This document shows positions 21,322-32,989 of a stretch of 64,000 nt of DNA, in pieces. Both the position numbers and the translations under genes were made by a program. The stretch comes from Auriscalpium vulgare (Eukaryota; Basidiomycota; Agaricomycetes; Russulales; Auriscalpiaceae). The notes under the pieces were generated by a model. The model was not told the origin of the DNA. It did not search any database and saw only the letters and a list, made by a program, of their open reading frames with translations. The DNA lies in NCBI GenBank assembly GCA_019915015.1, contig JAHBBC010000020.1:682001-746000 (forward strand), given 5' to 3'. How positions within the stretch are numbered: the stretch's first letter is position 1; every line of letters starts with the position of its first letter.

Positions 21322-24040
21322 TTATTGAAACAAGGCATCTGTGCTGAAATCATTGTCCTCTTCATCAGAATCTGGTATGCTCTCGTCCCTAGCCTGACCT
21401 GCACTGACTCCGACAGCAGGGTTCCGACGTGCAGGAAGCTGAGCTTCCTCCGCGAGGACATCAGATAAAATTGCAGACCTCAGGTTGATGTGAGGCATCT
21501 TGATGAAAGCATTGGCAGGTTCGTACGGTTCTGCCAGGTCTTCACCTTGAACGTCATTGTCGTCATTGTCGTCTTCTTCGTCCGACATCGGTGCGGGTGC
21601 GTTTTCTGAAGAGGGGAATACCTTCTTTTCGATGTTGTAGAACTTGACCGAAGGGAATTGATTAGTGTGCGCGCGCACCTGCTCGAATGGTTGGAACACT
21701 GTGTACTTCAATAAAGAACGGAGGTTGCTTACCTTGCTCTTAGACATGTGGTACTGTCGGACTTGAGTCATTGCAGACATGTTATGCACGGATAGCCGAT
21801 TCCTATGCTTTGGAGTAAGCCATGTGAATGTAGAGCCAGTCCGTTCATCGGGCATGGAGTTGACTCGGACGGAATACAGTTTGATAGCGAGATGCTATTC
21901 ATGACAGCATCAGTCGGCAGCGCTCGGTGAATCATACGGACACGAACACGTACCGGAAGGATGTGCACATTATCAGAGCCAACACGGCCCTTCCACCACT
22001 TAAGGACCGCCTGCGGAACCGTATCGTCGAGCGGATGATCGAATGGGAACTGGTGTCGAGCATAGGCTAGAGTTTCCCTGTGAAGTTGGGCTGTAAATGA
22101 TTTCCCTTTTTTTGCCCACTTCAAGAATGCCTTCTTATGGCCATGAACGATCTCTTTCTCTCCGATGTTGGCTAAGAAGCGGACAACGGACTCGAAAATT
22201 GATGGATGCCGAACACCAATGAGTGTCACCTTCTCGCCTTCCGGTAGCCACAGGTCCGACGTGATAAGATCTGATTGATGCACACATAAGACAGCGACGA
22301 GATGCAAGCAAAAGAATGGCTCTAACCAGGGTTCAGATATGCTGCAGCAAGGTATGCATTATTAGCTATGTTGCCATCCAGAAAGAGTTGGCGATGTCGC
22401 GCATTGAGGATGCCGCGGATGGCGTTCGCGACCTCAGCGTCAAAATACAGCCTAGGATTTTGAAAGGCGTCCTCTGTTGCACGAATAACAGCATGCCAGA
22501 ATATATAGACGTCGGCAGCAGTCGCCTCCAGAGCCTCCAGGCAGGCTAATGCCTTTGTTGCAGGCAAAGTGGCCGCGATGAACTGGGAGAGACCAGACTC
22601 GAACTTGAATGTCTGGTGATCATCCGGTGCAGGCTGAAAATACTCAGCAATTTCCTGCGAATGTTGTCAGCAAGTCATTTCGTCTAGTCGATCCATCAAT
22701 TGTACCTCATAAAGTCCGTTAGGCGATTCACGGATGACTTTCTTGATCGCAGCTGAGGACCGATGGACAGAGCGAGCAGAGAGCGGGATTGTTGCGAATC
22801 TCGTCTTTCCGATAGCCTCCAGGCCGCGTCCTGTCTTTAGTTTTTCACGAGCTTTCTTGAGGGCTGCATGTCCAGCGTGCGAGGTATGAAATAATGTTAT
22901 TGTCTGCCGCACCACACGGATGATCTGGTTGCGGATTAGATCTGATTAATGCTGGTAGTGTGGACGTTTGCGCACCGGTTTGAAAACATCAATGAGATTA
23001 ATCTCAAGGATTGTGCGATTCAAGTGATGGCAAACATCCGCAAGATTGAGCGCAGTGGGCATGAGGGCCAGAATTGCAATGGAACGCGAGGCTCGCGTGT
23101 TACCCGTGCTATCACATGTCAGGCCGGAAAACCTGGACGGACCGATGGCATTGACAATCTGCGCGAAGTTGTTAGAAATTGCTGAAGTAGTTAAGTTCCA
23201 ATGCCCACGCACCGGACTTGCGACATTCTCAACAATCCAAGGTGCAGTGTGCGACTCGGAAGTTGCCTCCCGTGTGTCCATCAAGTATACTTCACGGTCT
23301 GAGGTCGAGACGTGTACAGTCCAGTAGGACTCACGACCTGTCGAAGTTCCGCCGTCATAGGAGAGAGTGAGGTCTTCCTGACCTTGCAGATACTTGAGTT
23401 GCTCCCGGCGGACCCACGATGCTTCGTTTACGATGCCTTCATATTCGAGCTTGTCTCTGGTTGAAGGTGCATATGATGGTAAGGCAATCTCAAGCATCTC
23501 CTTCCACTCCGGGCGCGAGACGATATATGTTGGCAAACCCGCGACGCATATGAGTTTAAGAATGGCAAGGTCGAGCTTTCTGTGACGCTCGAGCTTCCCA
23601 AGCGCCTTTGCTTGCCGAAAGAACGCATGTGTCGCGGCGCCTGCATCTTGCTTCTCCCCATCTTGTCCAATTCCATCTTGAGCTCCTAGTTCCTTCGCAA
23701 CCATCATGGATCCTTTCGAATTGGTGAGCTCCTGGACCTGCGCAGACAGTGCCTTTCCAGCTGAATGTATGTGCACTTTCTCCCGCAGCTCTGAGGACAG
23801 CTTGGGGCAGTCCTTTGCATGACGAACGACTCGGATCAACGCTCGATGTCGGAAAGTATGATGGCAAGGGTTATCAGGACCTCCGACACAGCGCCAGAGC
23901 AGCGTAGTTGGATTGTCGCGGCGATAGCAAGCCTCGGTGAGAGCGTCCATCAGAGGATCCGGCGGCCGTCCTCCCCGGCGCGCATCCTTCTTCGGCTGCA
24001 CCCATTTGACAAGGTCACCAGGGTTAAGCTCAATCTCCAT
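21322..24040 (-). CDS. hAT transposase with BED-type zinc finger
   Basis: Transposase of the surrounding element. From MEIELNPGDLVKW it has a Cys/His cluster (WRCVGG..CHHTFRHR..HAKDCPKL, a BED-like finger). The catalytic core follows, with the first Asp in DLTLSYDGGTS, the second in FSGLTCDSTGNT and the family's CxxH-type block in ADVCHHLN. After introns near 22930 and 22660 come RGLEAIGKTRF and RHRQLFLDGNIANNAYLAAA. The C-terminal dimerisation region has DDTVPQAVLKWW and VNSMPDERTGSTFTW. An acidic tail (SDEEDDNDDNDV) ends at 21322. The 5' boundary is uncertain: an acidic in-frame stretch continues upstream of the first Met, so fusion to the upstream protease is possible, though one frame change lies between them. 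Confidence 0.85.
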
Positions 24041-24068
24041 GTCGCTCCCATCTTCTTCCCCATCTCGT

Positions 24069-25837
24069 TCACATACGGAGCTGCGCCGTCCGCAACTCCT
24101 TCGGCATCTGATTTCTGTTCATCGAGCTGCTGGTCTTGCAGTACCGGTGAACTACTAGGCTGCTTGTGCGTAGCGACTGTGTTTCCGCCCGAACGCTTTG
24201 CAACCTGTAAGCAAAGCTTCTGTTACTTACTGCTGTCGCGCGCTGACAACCTCTTTGGGCACTTACAGTTGACGTTCCAGCAATATGCAGATTCAACGGC
24301 GCCGGTTTGAAGACCTCGTCCCACTGCTGCTTGCTCCCCGCATTGCCGGAACTCTCCGCCGGTTCCTTTCCTTTCGAAGCGGCATTTTTCTTCGTGCGTT
24401 TGGCTGGCACGGTGAGTGGCGTGACATTGGTGGCTACACTCAGTCGCCTCTTAACGACGCCTTCTAGACTCAATAACTGCGGCTTCGTGAACGCCGATGT
24501 GTGCGCACTTGCCCGTATAAGCATGCCAGGCGCTAGCATATTGGACTTGTATTTGAGACTGTCCTGCACTGTCGGTGAGTCGAGTCCGCAAGTAAGTGAA
24601 GCTGAGCGCGCACTGACCATGTCACGTAGGTAACACATTATGTCAGCAAGGTGTCGAATGCGTTGCACGACACAGTCTGTATCCGAGAGGAGATGGATGT
24701 CGTCGGGGATGAGATGGTGAGCAAGAGAATTGTGGCTGAGGACAGAGCAGGAGAAGCTGTCGAGCTGTGGGGTGCATGGTAACACGTTGAGTGAAAGCGG
24801 CCCAGTCGCTCCGTGTTGTCCTAACCACCATTCTATCATCTCCAACAGCTCGCGGGGCGGCTTCCGTCCAAGAGAATCAGCATAGAAAGCCGTGTGTGGC
24901 TCTACGCTGATCGCAACGGACACCCAGTGATTTGTCTCGTGTACGGCTGCTGGCAAGAGCACATCCGCGCCATCGATCCGCACCCCGATCGTCATTCCAA
25001 CCTCCTTGAGTGATCCATCTTGCAGCTGCGAGCCAGCAATCGTAGGGGAGTGATGCCGCGCATTGATTGGTAAGATGTTCCGCTAGCATTGAGTCGTGCG
25101 CGGTTGCGGTACGTGTCAATGAGCTTGACTGATGCCGCACTCGGCAGTATACATGCCGGCTTGCCTTGTCTTTGCAGACGATGACCTAGCAGCATCCCCA
25201 GCTGATCCATATGCTCCGCCGCCAGCCAACGCCGACCACAGTACGATGTAAGCGTCTTTGGATCGACGCCCATCGTCGTTGGGAGGGGTACGTCCCATGG
25301 CCAGTCGTCGAGGAGTGCTGACGTGTCTGCAGCAAGGGACTTCACCTCGTCGTTGAGCAAGCCCTCGGTCCAAGTCTTCAACCACGCAGTGGCCAGAGAA
25401 AGGCGCGCCTTGGCAGCGAGTATGCGCCGGACCTCGTACCAGTAGGTGAGAACCCACATCGGGGTTTTGAGTGTTTGTTGAGTGACCGACTCTTGAACAG
25501 GATAGCCCAGGCAAGCATAGCCTGTCTCTAGGGCGGGGATGACGCGGTTTTGCAGGATTTCCAACACCTCGGTGTGCGGCGGCATCGGCCTAGAGAGCAG
25601 GACCATTGCATTTGCGGCCGTTATGAAGCTTTGGCCCTTCGAGAAGAGTGTGCTCTGCTGGAGCAGAGACGGCGCGTTCGCCTCCGGTGGGACAGGGAAA
25701 TTTTGGATATCGGCATTGCGCAGGGCTGGTGTGGGTAGTAGGACATGTTTAATGTCGTCGGGAATGGGTATTCTTTTGAGGATATCACCCAGAGTTTGAA
25801 ATGAGTCGATGTCGTGGATGACCTCGTCGTCCGCCAT
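24069..25837 (-). CDS. Ulp1-like (C48) cysteine protease carried by the hAT element
   Basis: Two overlapping reading frames join through an intron near 25040. The first (MADDEVIHDIDSFQTLGDIL) includes YCGRRWLAAEHMDQLGMLL, which resembles the entry of Ulp1-type domains. The second holds the catalytic core: ETNHWVSVAIS (His), TAFYADSLG (Asp) and PQLDSFSCSVLSHNSLAHHL (Gln and Cys). Family knowledge: Ulp1 enzymes remove SUMO or related ubiquitin-like proteins. A Lys/Arg-rich stretch (PAKRTKKNAASKGK) follows, possibly nuclear targeting. Its position inside the inverted repeats shows it travels with the element. It may be a separate gene or the N-terminal half of a transposase fusion. The His/Asp/Cys assignment is by eye. 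Confidence 0.75.
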
Positions 25838-26250
25838 TTGACAGTTTTGAGGGTTGGCAAAATGTGCTAGGCCAGTGTCGAAGGTGAAGATTGCGCCCTC
25901 ATTTAGTCACTCACTACGGAGTGTAAATGTCGATCACAGCAACGGGTCGATCATACACACGTTGCTGCATACAACACTCTTGCAACTATCCCATGCCGAG
26001 GCGGGATGTGTCTAATACCTCCTTAAACATCCGCGTAGCATTGCACAACCACCTTACGACTGCCGGCCATGTCTGCGTGCGAGGCTGCGAGCCTCATGGC
26101 TCATGGGCCGGCGCCGGGCGCCGGAGGGGCCGACACACATCACGTGCTGGAGGTATTGTACCGGGTATATTGGGGCCCAGGGCAGGGCAGGTATGGTACC
26201 GGTACTATACAGGTACATTACCGGGGAAAAACGTTTTCGGGGAAAAACTC

Positions 26251-26270
26251 AGGTTTTTCCCGCAACGCTA
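26251..26270 (-). repeat. Right terminal inverted repeat of the hAT element
   Basis: Reverse complement reads TAGCGTTGCGGGAAAAACCT. Confidence 0.9.
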
Positions 26271-26278
26271 ACGCACCG
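26271..26278. repeat. Target-site duplication (right), acgcaccg
   Basis: Identical to 20935-20942. Confidence 0.9.
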
Positions 26279-26526
26279 CCTGAAAGAGCAGGGAGATAGA
26301 CCCTGGTGATACCTTCGACAGCAAAACTGTAAAGACAACAGAGCGCGTTCGAGGCGCGATGAGGGCGTGCACAGCGCCAGTGCCATGGTAACATTTTTAG
26401 AGAAAGGCTACGAAAAGCGTGGTATTGCAGAGTCACTGACGTCGACGATCGCGAGTTGGACGACGAAAAACGCGTTTGGTCACGCCTGGGTCACGCTGTG
26501 ACTTTGTTGAAGTGACGCGTGACGAC

Positions 26527-28215
26527 ATGTACACGTCTGACAGGCTGACTTGTTCAGTGTACTCTGCCCACGACTTCCATCTGAGCTCTGTCCTCGGTAT
26601 CGACAAGGGCATCATGCGTGTCTCTTCGAAGGATTTTCAACAAGCAACCAGCGCCAGTCAGGTCGACGCACTCATCATTTGCTACGGGGAGAGGCGCGTA
26701 CTCGTCGAACTGCCCCAGACATATGAGGTCTGCCCTTCGCTGTCTCACGAGATCGCTCTCTCACACCCCTCAAGGATCTGAAAAGAGCAGCTCATCAACT
26801 CTTTGCCCTCCCTTGGGATGAAGAGGTCGTCTTCAAGACAGCGGACTTGAACATCTGCAGGGACAACGATGTTGAGATCCATCCGCGCATCTGGGAAGCC
26901 GTGAAGTTGGCCGTCAGCTCTGTCACCGTTTACTCCAGCTCTCTCGCCGGAGGGTTGGCAGAAGGTGCGTGGCATGTGTTTCCATGCCACATACTGCTAA
27001 CATCGTTTCTCAGGTACGCGGAAGCGCGAGGTGCTTAGTTCTATAGCTGGCCCGAGCTCCAGCAAGGATCCTGCAGGTGTAAAGAGCAATACACTTTTCG
27101 GCTCAGGACGAAAGAACGTCGACGCTATGACCGTCGACGAAGGTGCGTGTCGCGGGCGCCTGCGCGTCGGTCTGCCTCACACTAGCTCTGCTGGCAGGCG
27201 ACGAAGTCCCAAAATCCTCTTTCGCACGACCTACCGCAGCAGAGAGCTCTACGAAGACGTCACATTCAGACGAGCGTTTCTCCGGCACGAGCTTTGATGA
27301 AGACCTAGAGAATATTCCCATGGACGAACTTTATGAGGACGAGTACGTCGCGCCAGCGTCTCCGACAAAAGGCAAGGGTCGTGCGCGGCAGCGTGTGGAA
27401 TCGGACGCCGAGGAGGACAATGACTTTGAACATGCCCCGGAACCGCCACGCAGGGCTAATCCGCCTCGTGCGCCATTCTCTCCCGTTGCGCCAGTGCCTC
27501 CCGTTGCGCAGGAGGAGCCTCCCGTTGCACCAGTGCCTCCCGTTGCGCCATTCTCTCCCGCTGCGCCATTCTCTCCTGCCAGAAGCCCTCTGTTTCGCGC
27601 GTCGCCTGCGTCTGCGGCGCGCAACAGTACCCCCAAAGACAGCGTGAACGATCTTTTTTCACCCAAGCCGAAGACGTTCCTGTCGCGCCTGACCGAGGAC
27701 GACGCCATCTCTATGCCTCTTTCATCTAAGGCCGGTAGTGCGTCATATTATCGCTTCTATCTTCGACTGCTCACGCTGAAGCCACTCTAGAACCGAATCA
27801 GGGCTCGCATAAGAGCTCTCAGTCATCGGAACCGGCCCCTACGGCCGCGTCGAAGTTCAAGCCGGCAAACACGCAAGCGTCGCAGACGACGCGCCTGGAC
27901 GACAAGATACTCATCACGATCGGGTACCCGCCCACAGGTCAAGAGAGCAAGTTCAAGGTCAAGGGCAAGCACCTTGTTGAGAAGGTGCTCACGAGCGCGT
28001 GCAATACATTCAGTCTCGAATACGAACGGTGGGTCGACCCTTGTCACGGTGGATGCGGGATGCTGATTTGCTTGTGTTGTAGGGCGAGCTTGCTGTGTGT
28101 GGAGGAAACCGGAGAGGGTATGGAGATGACATATGAGCTGGGCAAGGAGGAGTCGATGAGAGATGCGGGGGCAAAGGACGGGAGCTACTTCTTCGTGAAG
28201 ATGGACGACGATTGA
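26527..28215 (+). CDS. Hypothetical protein with proline-rich repeat and possible ubiquitin-like C-terminus
   Basis: No named family recognised. It starts MYTSDRLTCSVYSAHDFHL. The first domain (DKGIMRVSSKDFQQATSASQ, ALIICYGERRVLVELPQTYE, then after an intron DLKRAAHQLFALPWDEEVVF) resembles a small alpha/beta or PB1-like fold. The middle is disordered and acidic (DEDLENIPMDELYEDEY) with a repeat of PVAPVPPVA/PFSPAAPFSP units at about 27465-27590. The C-terminal exons give DDKILITIGYPPTGQESKF, KVKGKHLVEKVLTSACNTF and ETGEGMEMTYELGKEESM, reminiscent of a ubiquitin-like beta-grasp domain. Six short introns, among them about 26729-26775, 26965-27012 and 28029-28083. About 400 residues. Confidence 0.65.
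27465..27590 (+). repeat. Coding minisatellite, Pro/Val/Ala-rich
   Basis: Imperfect tandem copies of a cctcccgttgcg-type unit alternating with ttctctcccgttgcgcca, encoding repeated PxxPVAP segments. Confidence 0.8.
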
Positions 28216-28498
28216 TCTCAGATCTGCGCGGCACTCGCTTCGGGACATGTCTCTTGTATGCTTGTATTATTTGCTGAGATTTAGTATGAATAGGATTACT
28301 GCGCTATTATACGACGTCCTCACAGCCCGTCTTCCAATCGGACTCGCAGAGAGGCTTGCAGATATGGCCTGCGAGGTTAGTTTTGACCTCCAGCGTGGCA
28401 AGCGCATTCAGGCGTGGGAAAGCGTCGCCACAAGCGCGTCGTCGCGTAGTAGACACTGGCAGTCGCTTCGGCGACGTTTGCATTTTCCCCGTGGATAA
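28216..28498. other. Spacer between the hypothetical gene and the BTB gene
   Basis: No gene recognised. A long frame running from 28356 into the BTB region is a shadow upstream of 28750. Confidence 0.4.
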
Positions 28499-29575
28499 AT
28501 GTCCCTCGAAAACATGCTGTCTGACGACGCAACGCGACCCGTTTACCACGGTGCGCCGTTCGACGACGACGACGCCGACCTCATCCTGCGTTCCTCCGAC
28601 CTCGCCGACTTCCGCACATACAAAGTGCTCCTCGCCAAGGCGTCTCCCTTCTTCAAAACCATCCTCTCCCTCCCCCAGCCACCGACCGAGCCAATCCCAC
28701 TCCGGGATGGCCTCCTTGTCATCAGCGTATCCGGATCGCGCGCCGTCCTCGAAGGATTCTCACCGCTATCAGCCCCGTCGCGCCGCACTACCCGCTCGCG
28801 ACGTCCTTCGACGCGCTCCTGCCGCTCCTCCTCGCCGCACAGAAGTACGAGATGGAGTCCGCTCTCGTGAATATCCGCGCGCACACACTCGTCGACCTGA
28901 TCACGCCCGCGAACGCGTTTCGCGTGTACAATTTCGCGTGGCAGCACCAGTTCGTGGAGGAGACCGAGCGCGCTGCGCGGATCACCCTGGAGCGTCCGAT
29001 GACGATGGAGACGTATGGCCCGGAGCTGCACATTGTCGTTGGCCCTGCGCTCCAGAAACTATGGGAATATCGCACGAAAGCAGAGCAGGCGGTCGGGGTT
29101 GGCTTCGCCGGTTGCAATTGATCAGCCTTTTCCCTTACGGTCCTGAAAATCCACTTATTCCCTGGCGCGAGCTTCTGACAGACGATTGTCCCGGAACGAC
29201 GCGTGACGATGTGGAGGGGGACTTCATGGACGAAAGCTGGCTTATACGGAAGTGGTGGTGGAATTTCTTCGAGGAGGCAGCAAAGTGTAGTGGAGGCGTC
29301 GTGCCGCACGTTGCCCTGGATCGCGCTGCCTTTTTGAAGGCCCTCATGCAACACGCGGCCACCGAGAAGTGCGACAAGTGCCAGAGGATGTTGATTCTCG
29401 ATGCAGAAATGATCTGGGATGATTTGGAGCAGGATCTTCGGAAGAAATTCGAGGAGGTGCGTGGCTCCCCGACGTATCAAATGGCTAAAATCCGACGCCG
29501 AACTGTCAGAGCATCGCCTCTTTCGATTTCTTTTAGCACAAGGACGGAAGGACAATGACAGAAACCAGCTACTAG
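28499..29575 (+). CDS. Single-BTB protein, type III, copy 1, with two frame breaks
   Basis: Starts [21 protein letters not shown], then BTB core [21 protein letters not shown] and [16 protein letters not shown]. The frame slips near 28757 and again near 29095; the protein continues as [39 protein letters not shown] and, in the third segment, [13 protein letters not shown] and [10 protein letters not shown] with [13 protein letters not shown]. The end is either 29558 or, using an intron at GAGGAG/GTGCGTGG, 29575. A close paralogue lies in inverse orientation at 31350-32418. It has one BTB only, unlike the double-BTB genes. Broken gene or base-count error, as discussed in the findings. Confidence 0.65.
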
Positions 29576-29788
29576 TACCACACAAGCCATACTACATGAG
29601 CAACCATGGCTTCGCCGAGGCCGACAACTCTGCTCGACGGAGAGAGCGTAATAGAATAGTTTTTGCAAACACTGGAGCACATACATTGCTGGAAGCTAAT
29701 GGATCAAGGCAGACAGGTCCTACGGTACACATATTCCAAGCACATACACACTTCCTAACATTGGGCTATCTCATATTCATTCATCTTA

Positions 29789-30936
<1,148 letters not shown>

Positions 30937-31349
30937 TGCGATTGGCTTGAAATTCAAGGTGTGAGTGGGTAGGGAAAAGAGCACAGCGTATCAACCTCCG
31001 AGCGTACTTTTGTGGGTTAAATACGGGTGGGCGGGCGGATAATTTAGAGACAGGAGATGGCTGTACGAGGAGGAGATGCGGCTTTCAGGTTATCGATGTT
31101 GTCGGCAACGGCCGATGATGTCACCGATCCGGCCTGTCGCCTCTGAAAATTGGGAAAACACAGCAACTTGTCAAAATATGCAGTGTCGCACCGCATCCCA
31201 GCGCGCGCACAGGAAAACAGTTCCTCTATCCTATCCTCGCAGTGAAGCCGGTTATGCGCAGCAGGGACAGCGGCTTTGCCGCGGCTCCGGCGGTTCAACA
31301 CAGCCGCTTCAATGGTACAACTACGAGTCCGTCCTTCTGCTAGAAGAAA
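30937..31349. other. Spacer upstream of the PEF gene
   Basis: Presumed PEF promoter and 3' flank of the BTB gene; a short minus-strand frame at 31044-31301 has no support. Confidence 0.4.
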
Positions 31350-32418
31350 TTAAATGATGCGATGCTCTGGCATTGCGGTGTAAGACACAGCCTTCATCCC
31401 ATACGTCGGTGAGCCACGCACCTCGTCGAATGTCTTCTGTAGATCCTGCTCTAAATTGTTCCATGTCATGTTTGCGACAGTGAACTTCGTCCGGCAATCG
31501 CAATCCTCGTCGGCTGCGTGTCGCATGAGAGCCTCCCAAAAGGCAGCTCGATCTAGGGCAATGTGCGGCACAATGCCTCGCCTACACTCGGCTGCCTCCT
31601 TGAAGAAATCCCACCACCACTTTCTGTATCCACTCAGCGGTGTCCATGTAATCCTCCTCCACGTCGCCACGCGGCTCCCCAGTAGTCTCCGTGGCTGACC
31701 TTGGCACAGAAGATAGTCGTTCTAGCTCCCCAGAACATTCCTCAGCTAGAATGTCCATCCAGGGTTCATCAGGGTCGAAAAGGATATTCTCCAGCCGTGC
31801 CAACTGGTTAAGCCAAGACGCGACCGCCTGCTCTACTTTCGTGCGATATTCCCATAACTTCTGCAGTGCAGGTCCAACGGCAATGTGCAGCTCAGGGCCA
31901 TACGTCTCCATCGTCATTGGGCGGTCCAGGGTGATCCGCGCAGCGCGCTCGGTCTCCTGCACGAGTCGGTGCTGCCACGCGAGGTTGTATACTCGAAACG
32001 CGTTGTTGGGCGTGATCAGGTTGCCAGGGGCATGCGCACGGATGTTCGCGAGAGCGGACTCCATCTCGTACTTCTGTGTGGCGAGGAGGAGCGGCAGGAG
32101 CGCGTCGAAGGACGTCGCGAGCGGGTAGTGCGGCGCGACGGGGCTGATAGCGGTGAGAAGTCCCTCGAGGACGGCGCGCGTTTCGGGCAGGCTGAGGACA
32201 AGCACGCCATCCCGGAGTGGGACTGGCTCGGTCGGTGGCTGGTGGAGGGTGAGGATGGTTTTGAAGAAGGGAGACGCCTTGGCGAGGAGCACTTTGTATG
32301 TGCGGAAGTCGGCGAGGTCGGAGGAACGCAGGATGAGGTCGGCATCGTCGTCGTCGAACGGAGTGCCGTGGTAGATAGGTATACTCTCGGTTGTATTTCC
32401 GATGGTTGGGTCGCTCAT
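31350..32418 (-). CDS. Single-BTB protein, type III, copy 2, with one frame break
   Basis: Starts MSDPTIGNTTESIPIYHGTP, then [41 protein letters not shown] and [20 protein letters not shown]. It follows the paralogue at 28.5 kb closely for the whole length. The frame is open to about 31623, where VQKVVVGFLQGG must change frame to read KWWWDFFKEAAECRRGI; then HAADEDCDC and NNLEQDLQKTFDEVRG. The tail has C-x-C where other members have C-x2-C. The one-base change lies at a run of three A (minus strand). Ends at 31350, or slightly differently if the conserved GTGCGTGG donor at the end is spliced. Confidence 0.7.
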
Positions 32419-32989
32419 GATGTCGATGGAGGGTTGTTGCTCGTCGACGCGCTGAGTCGGGGCACCGGCGGCACTCGCGGACCGTGGACCTTACAGACGT
32501 TCCAGTATTGTTTCCCACGTCCACTCGAGAGCCATCTTCCAAGCCTCTCGCCTGATTTCAAAGCTCAAAGCTTCAAGCTTCAAGTTTAGACCATGCAGGA
32601 GTCTGTGCGAGTTGAGCACAGCATTCTATAACCCGCGTGGACTTTTCGTGGGGAAGCTGTGTCATTTAAACGCTACGGTTCTGCCTTCACAGCGTGTCTA
32701 TCCGCTATCTTCACTCTCGAGTCCCGCCCGTTTCATCTTTCCCAACCCTTTCACTTGGTGGACACAAGCATGAAGAGGTGTTACTTGTCGGTATCGGTAT
32801 GGGAAGTAGCGCAGCACTGGCAGTGGCTGCGCAGAATCCGTCGACATCGACACGCGACAAGCACACCTCGCTCAACGTCAACCCTCAGCCCCAGCCCCAG
32901 CCGCTCAGCCCTCTGTCTGTCCTCATCTACCATCTTCCCGGAGGCGTAGATTTTGTTCCCCTCGCTTGACTGTTGTCTTGATCTTCACA
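32419..32989. promoter_or_regulatory. Divergent intergenic region between two BTB genes
   Basis: 570 bp shared 5' flank of the type III BTB gene (minus) and double-BTB gene 2 (plus). Contains a tandem aagcttcaag stretch at 32570-32585 and a CCCCAGCCCCAGCC run near 32893. No defined element is claimed. Confidence 0.35.

Larger units (their letters stand above)
20943..26270 (-). mobile_element. Complete hAT-superfamily DNA transposon, 5.33 kb
   Basis: Ends are TAGTGTTGCGGGAAAAACCT on the left and the inverted TAGCGTTGCGGGAAAAACCT on the right: 20-bp inverted repeats with one mismatch and the hAT-type TAGNG start. They are flanked by a perfect 8-bp duplication. Both subterminal regions are rich in GGTACC/CCGGTA motifs and share cacgtgatg. 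All coding is on the minus strand: a Ulp1-like protease region (24069-25837) and a hAT transposase (21322-24040). The perfect duplication and near-perfect ends suggest fairly recent insertion. Confidence 0.92.

Noticed and set aside
28356..28750. Extension of the type III BTB gene to an upstream start in another frame
   Set aside because: The upstream part has no BTB resemblance and is out of frame with the clear BTB start at 28499; only the part after about 29095 in that frame is real.
31044..31301. 85-codon minus-strand frame upstream of the PEF gene
   Set aside because: No homology recognised, no conserved counterpart, length expected by chance.
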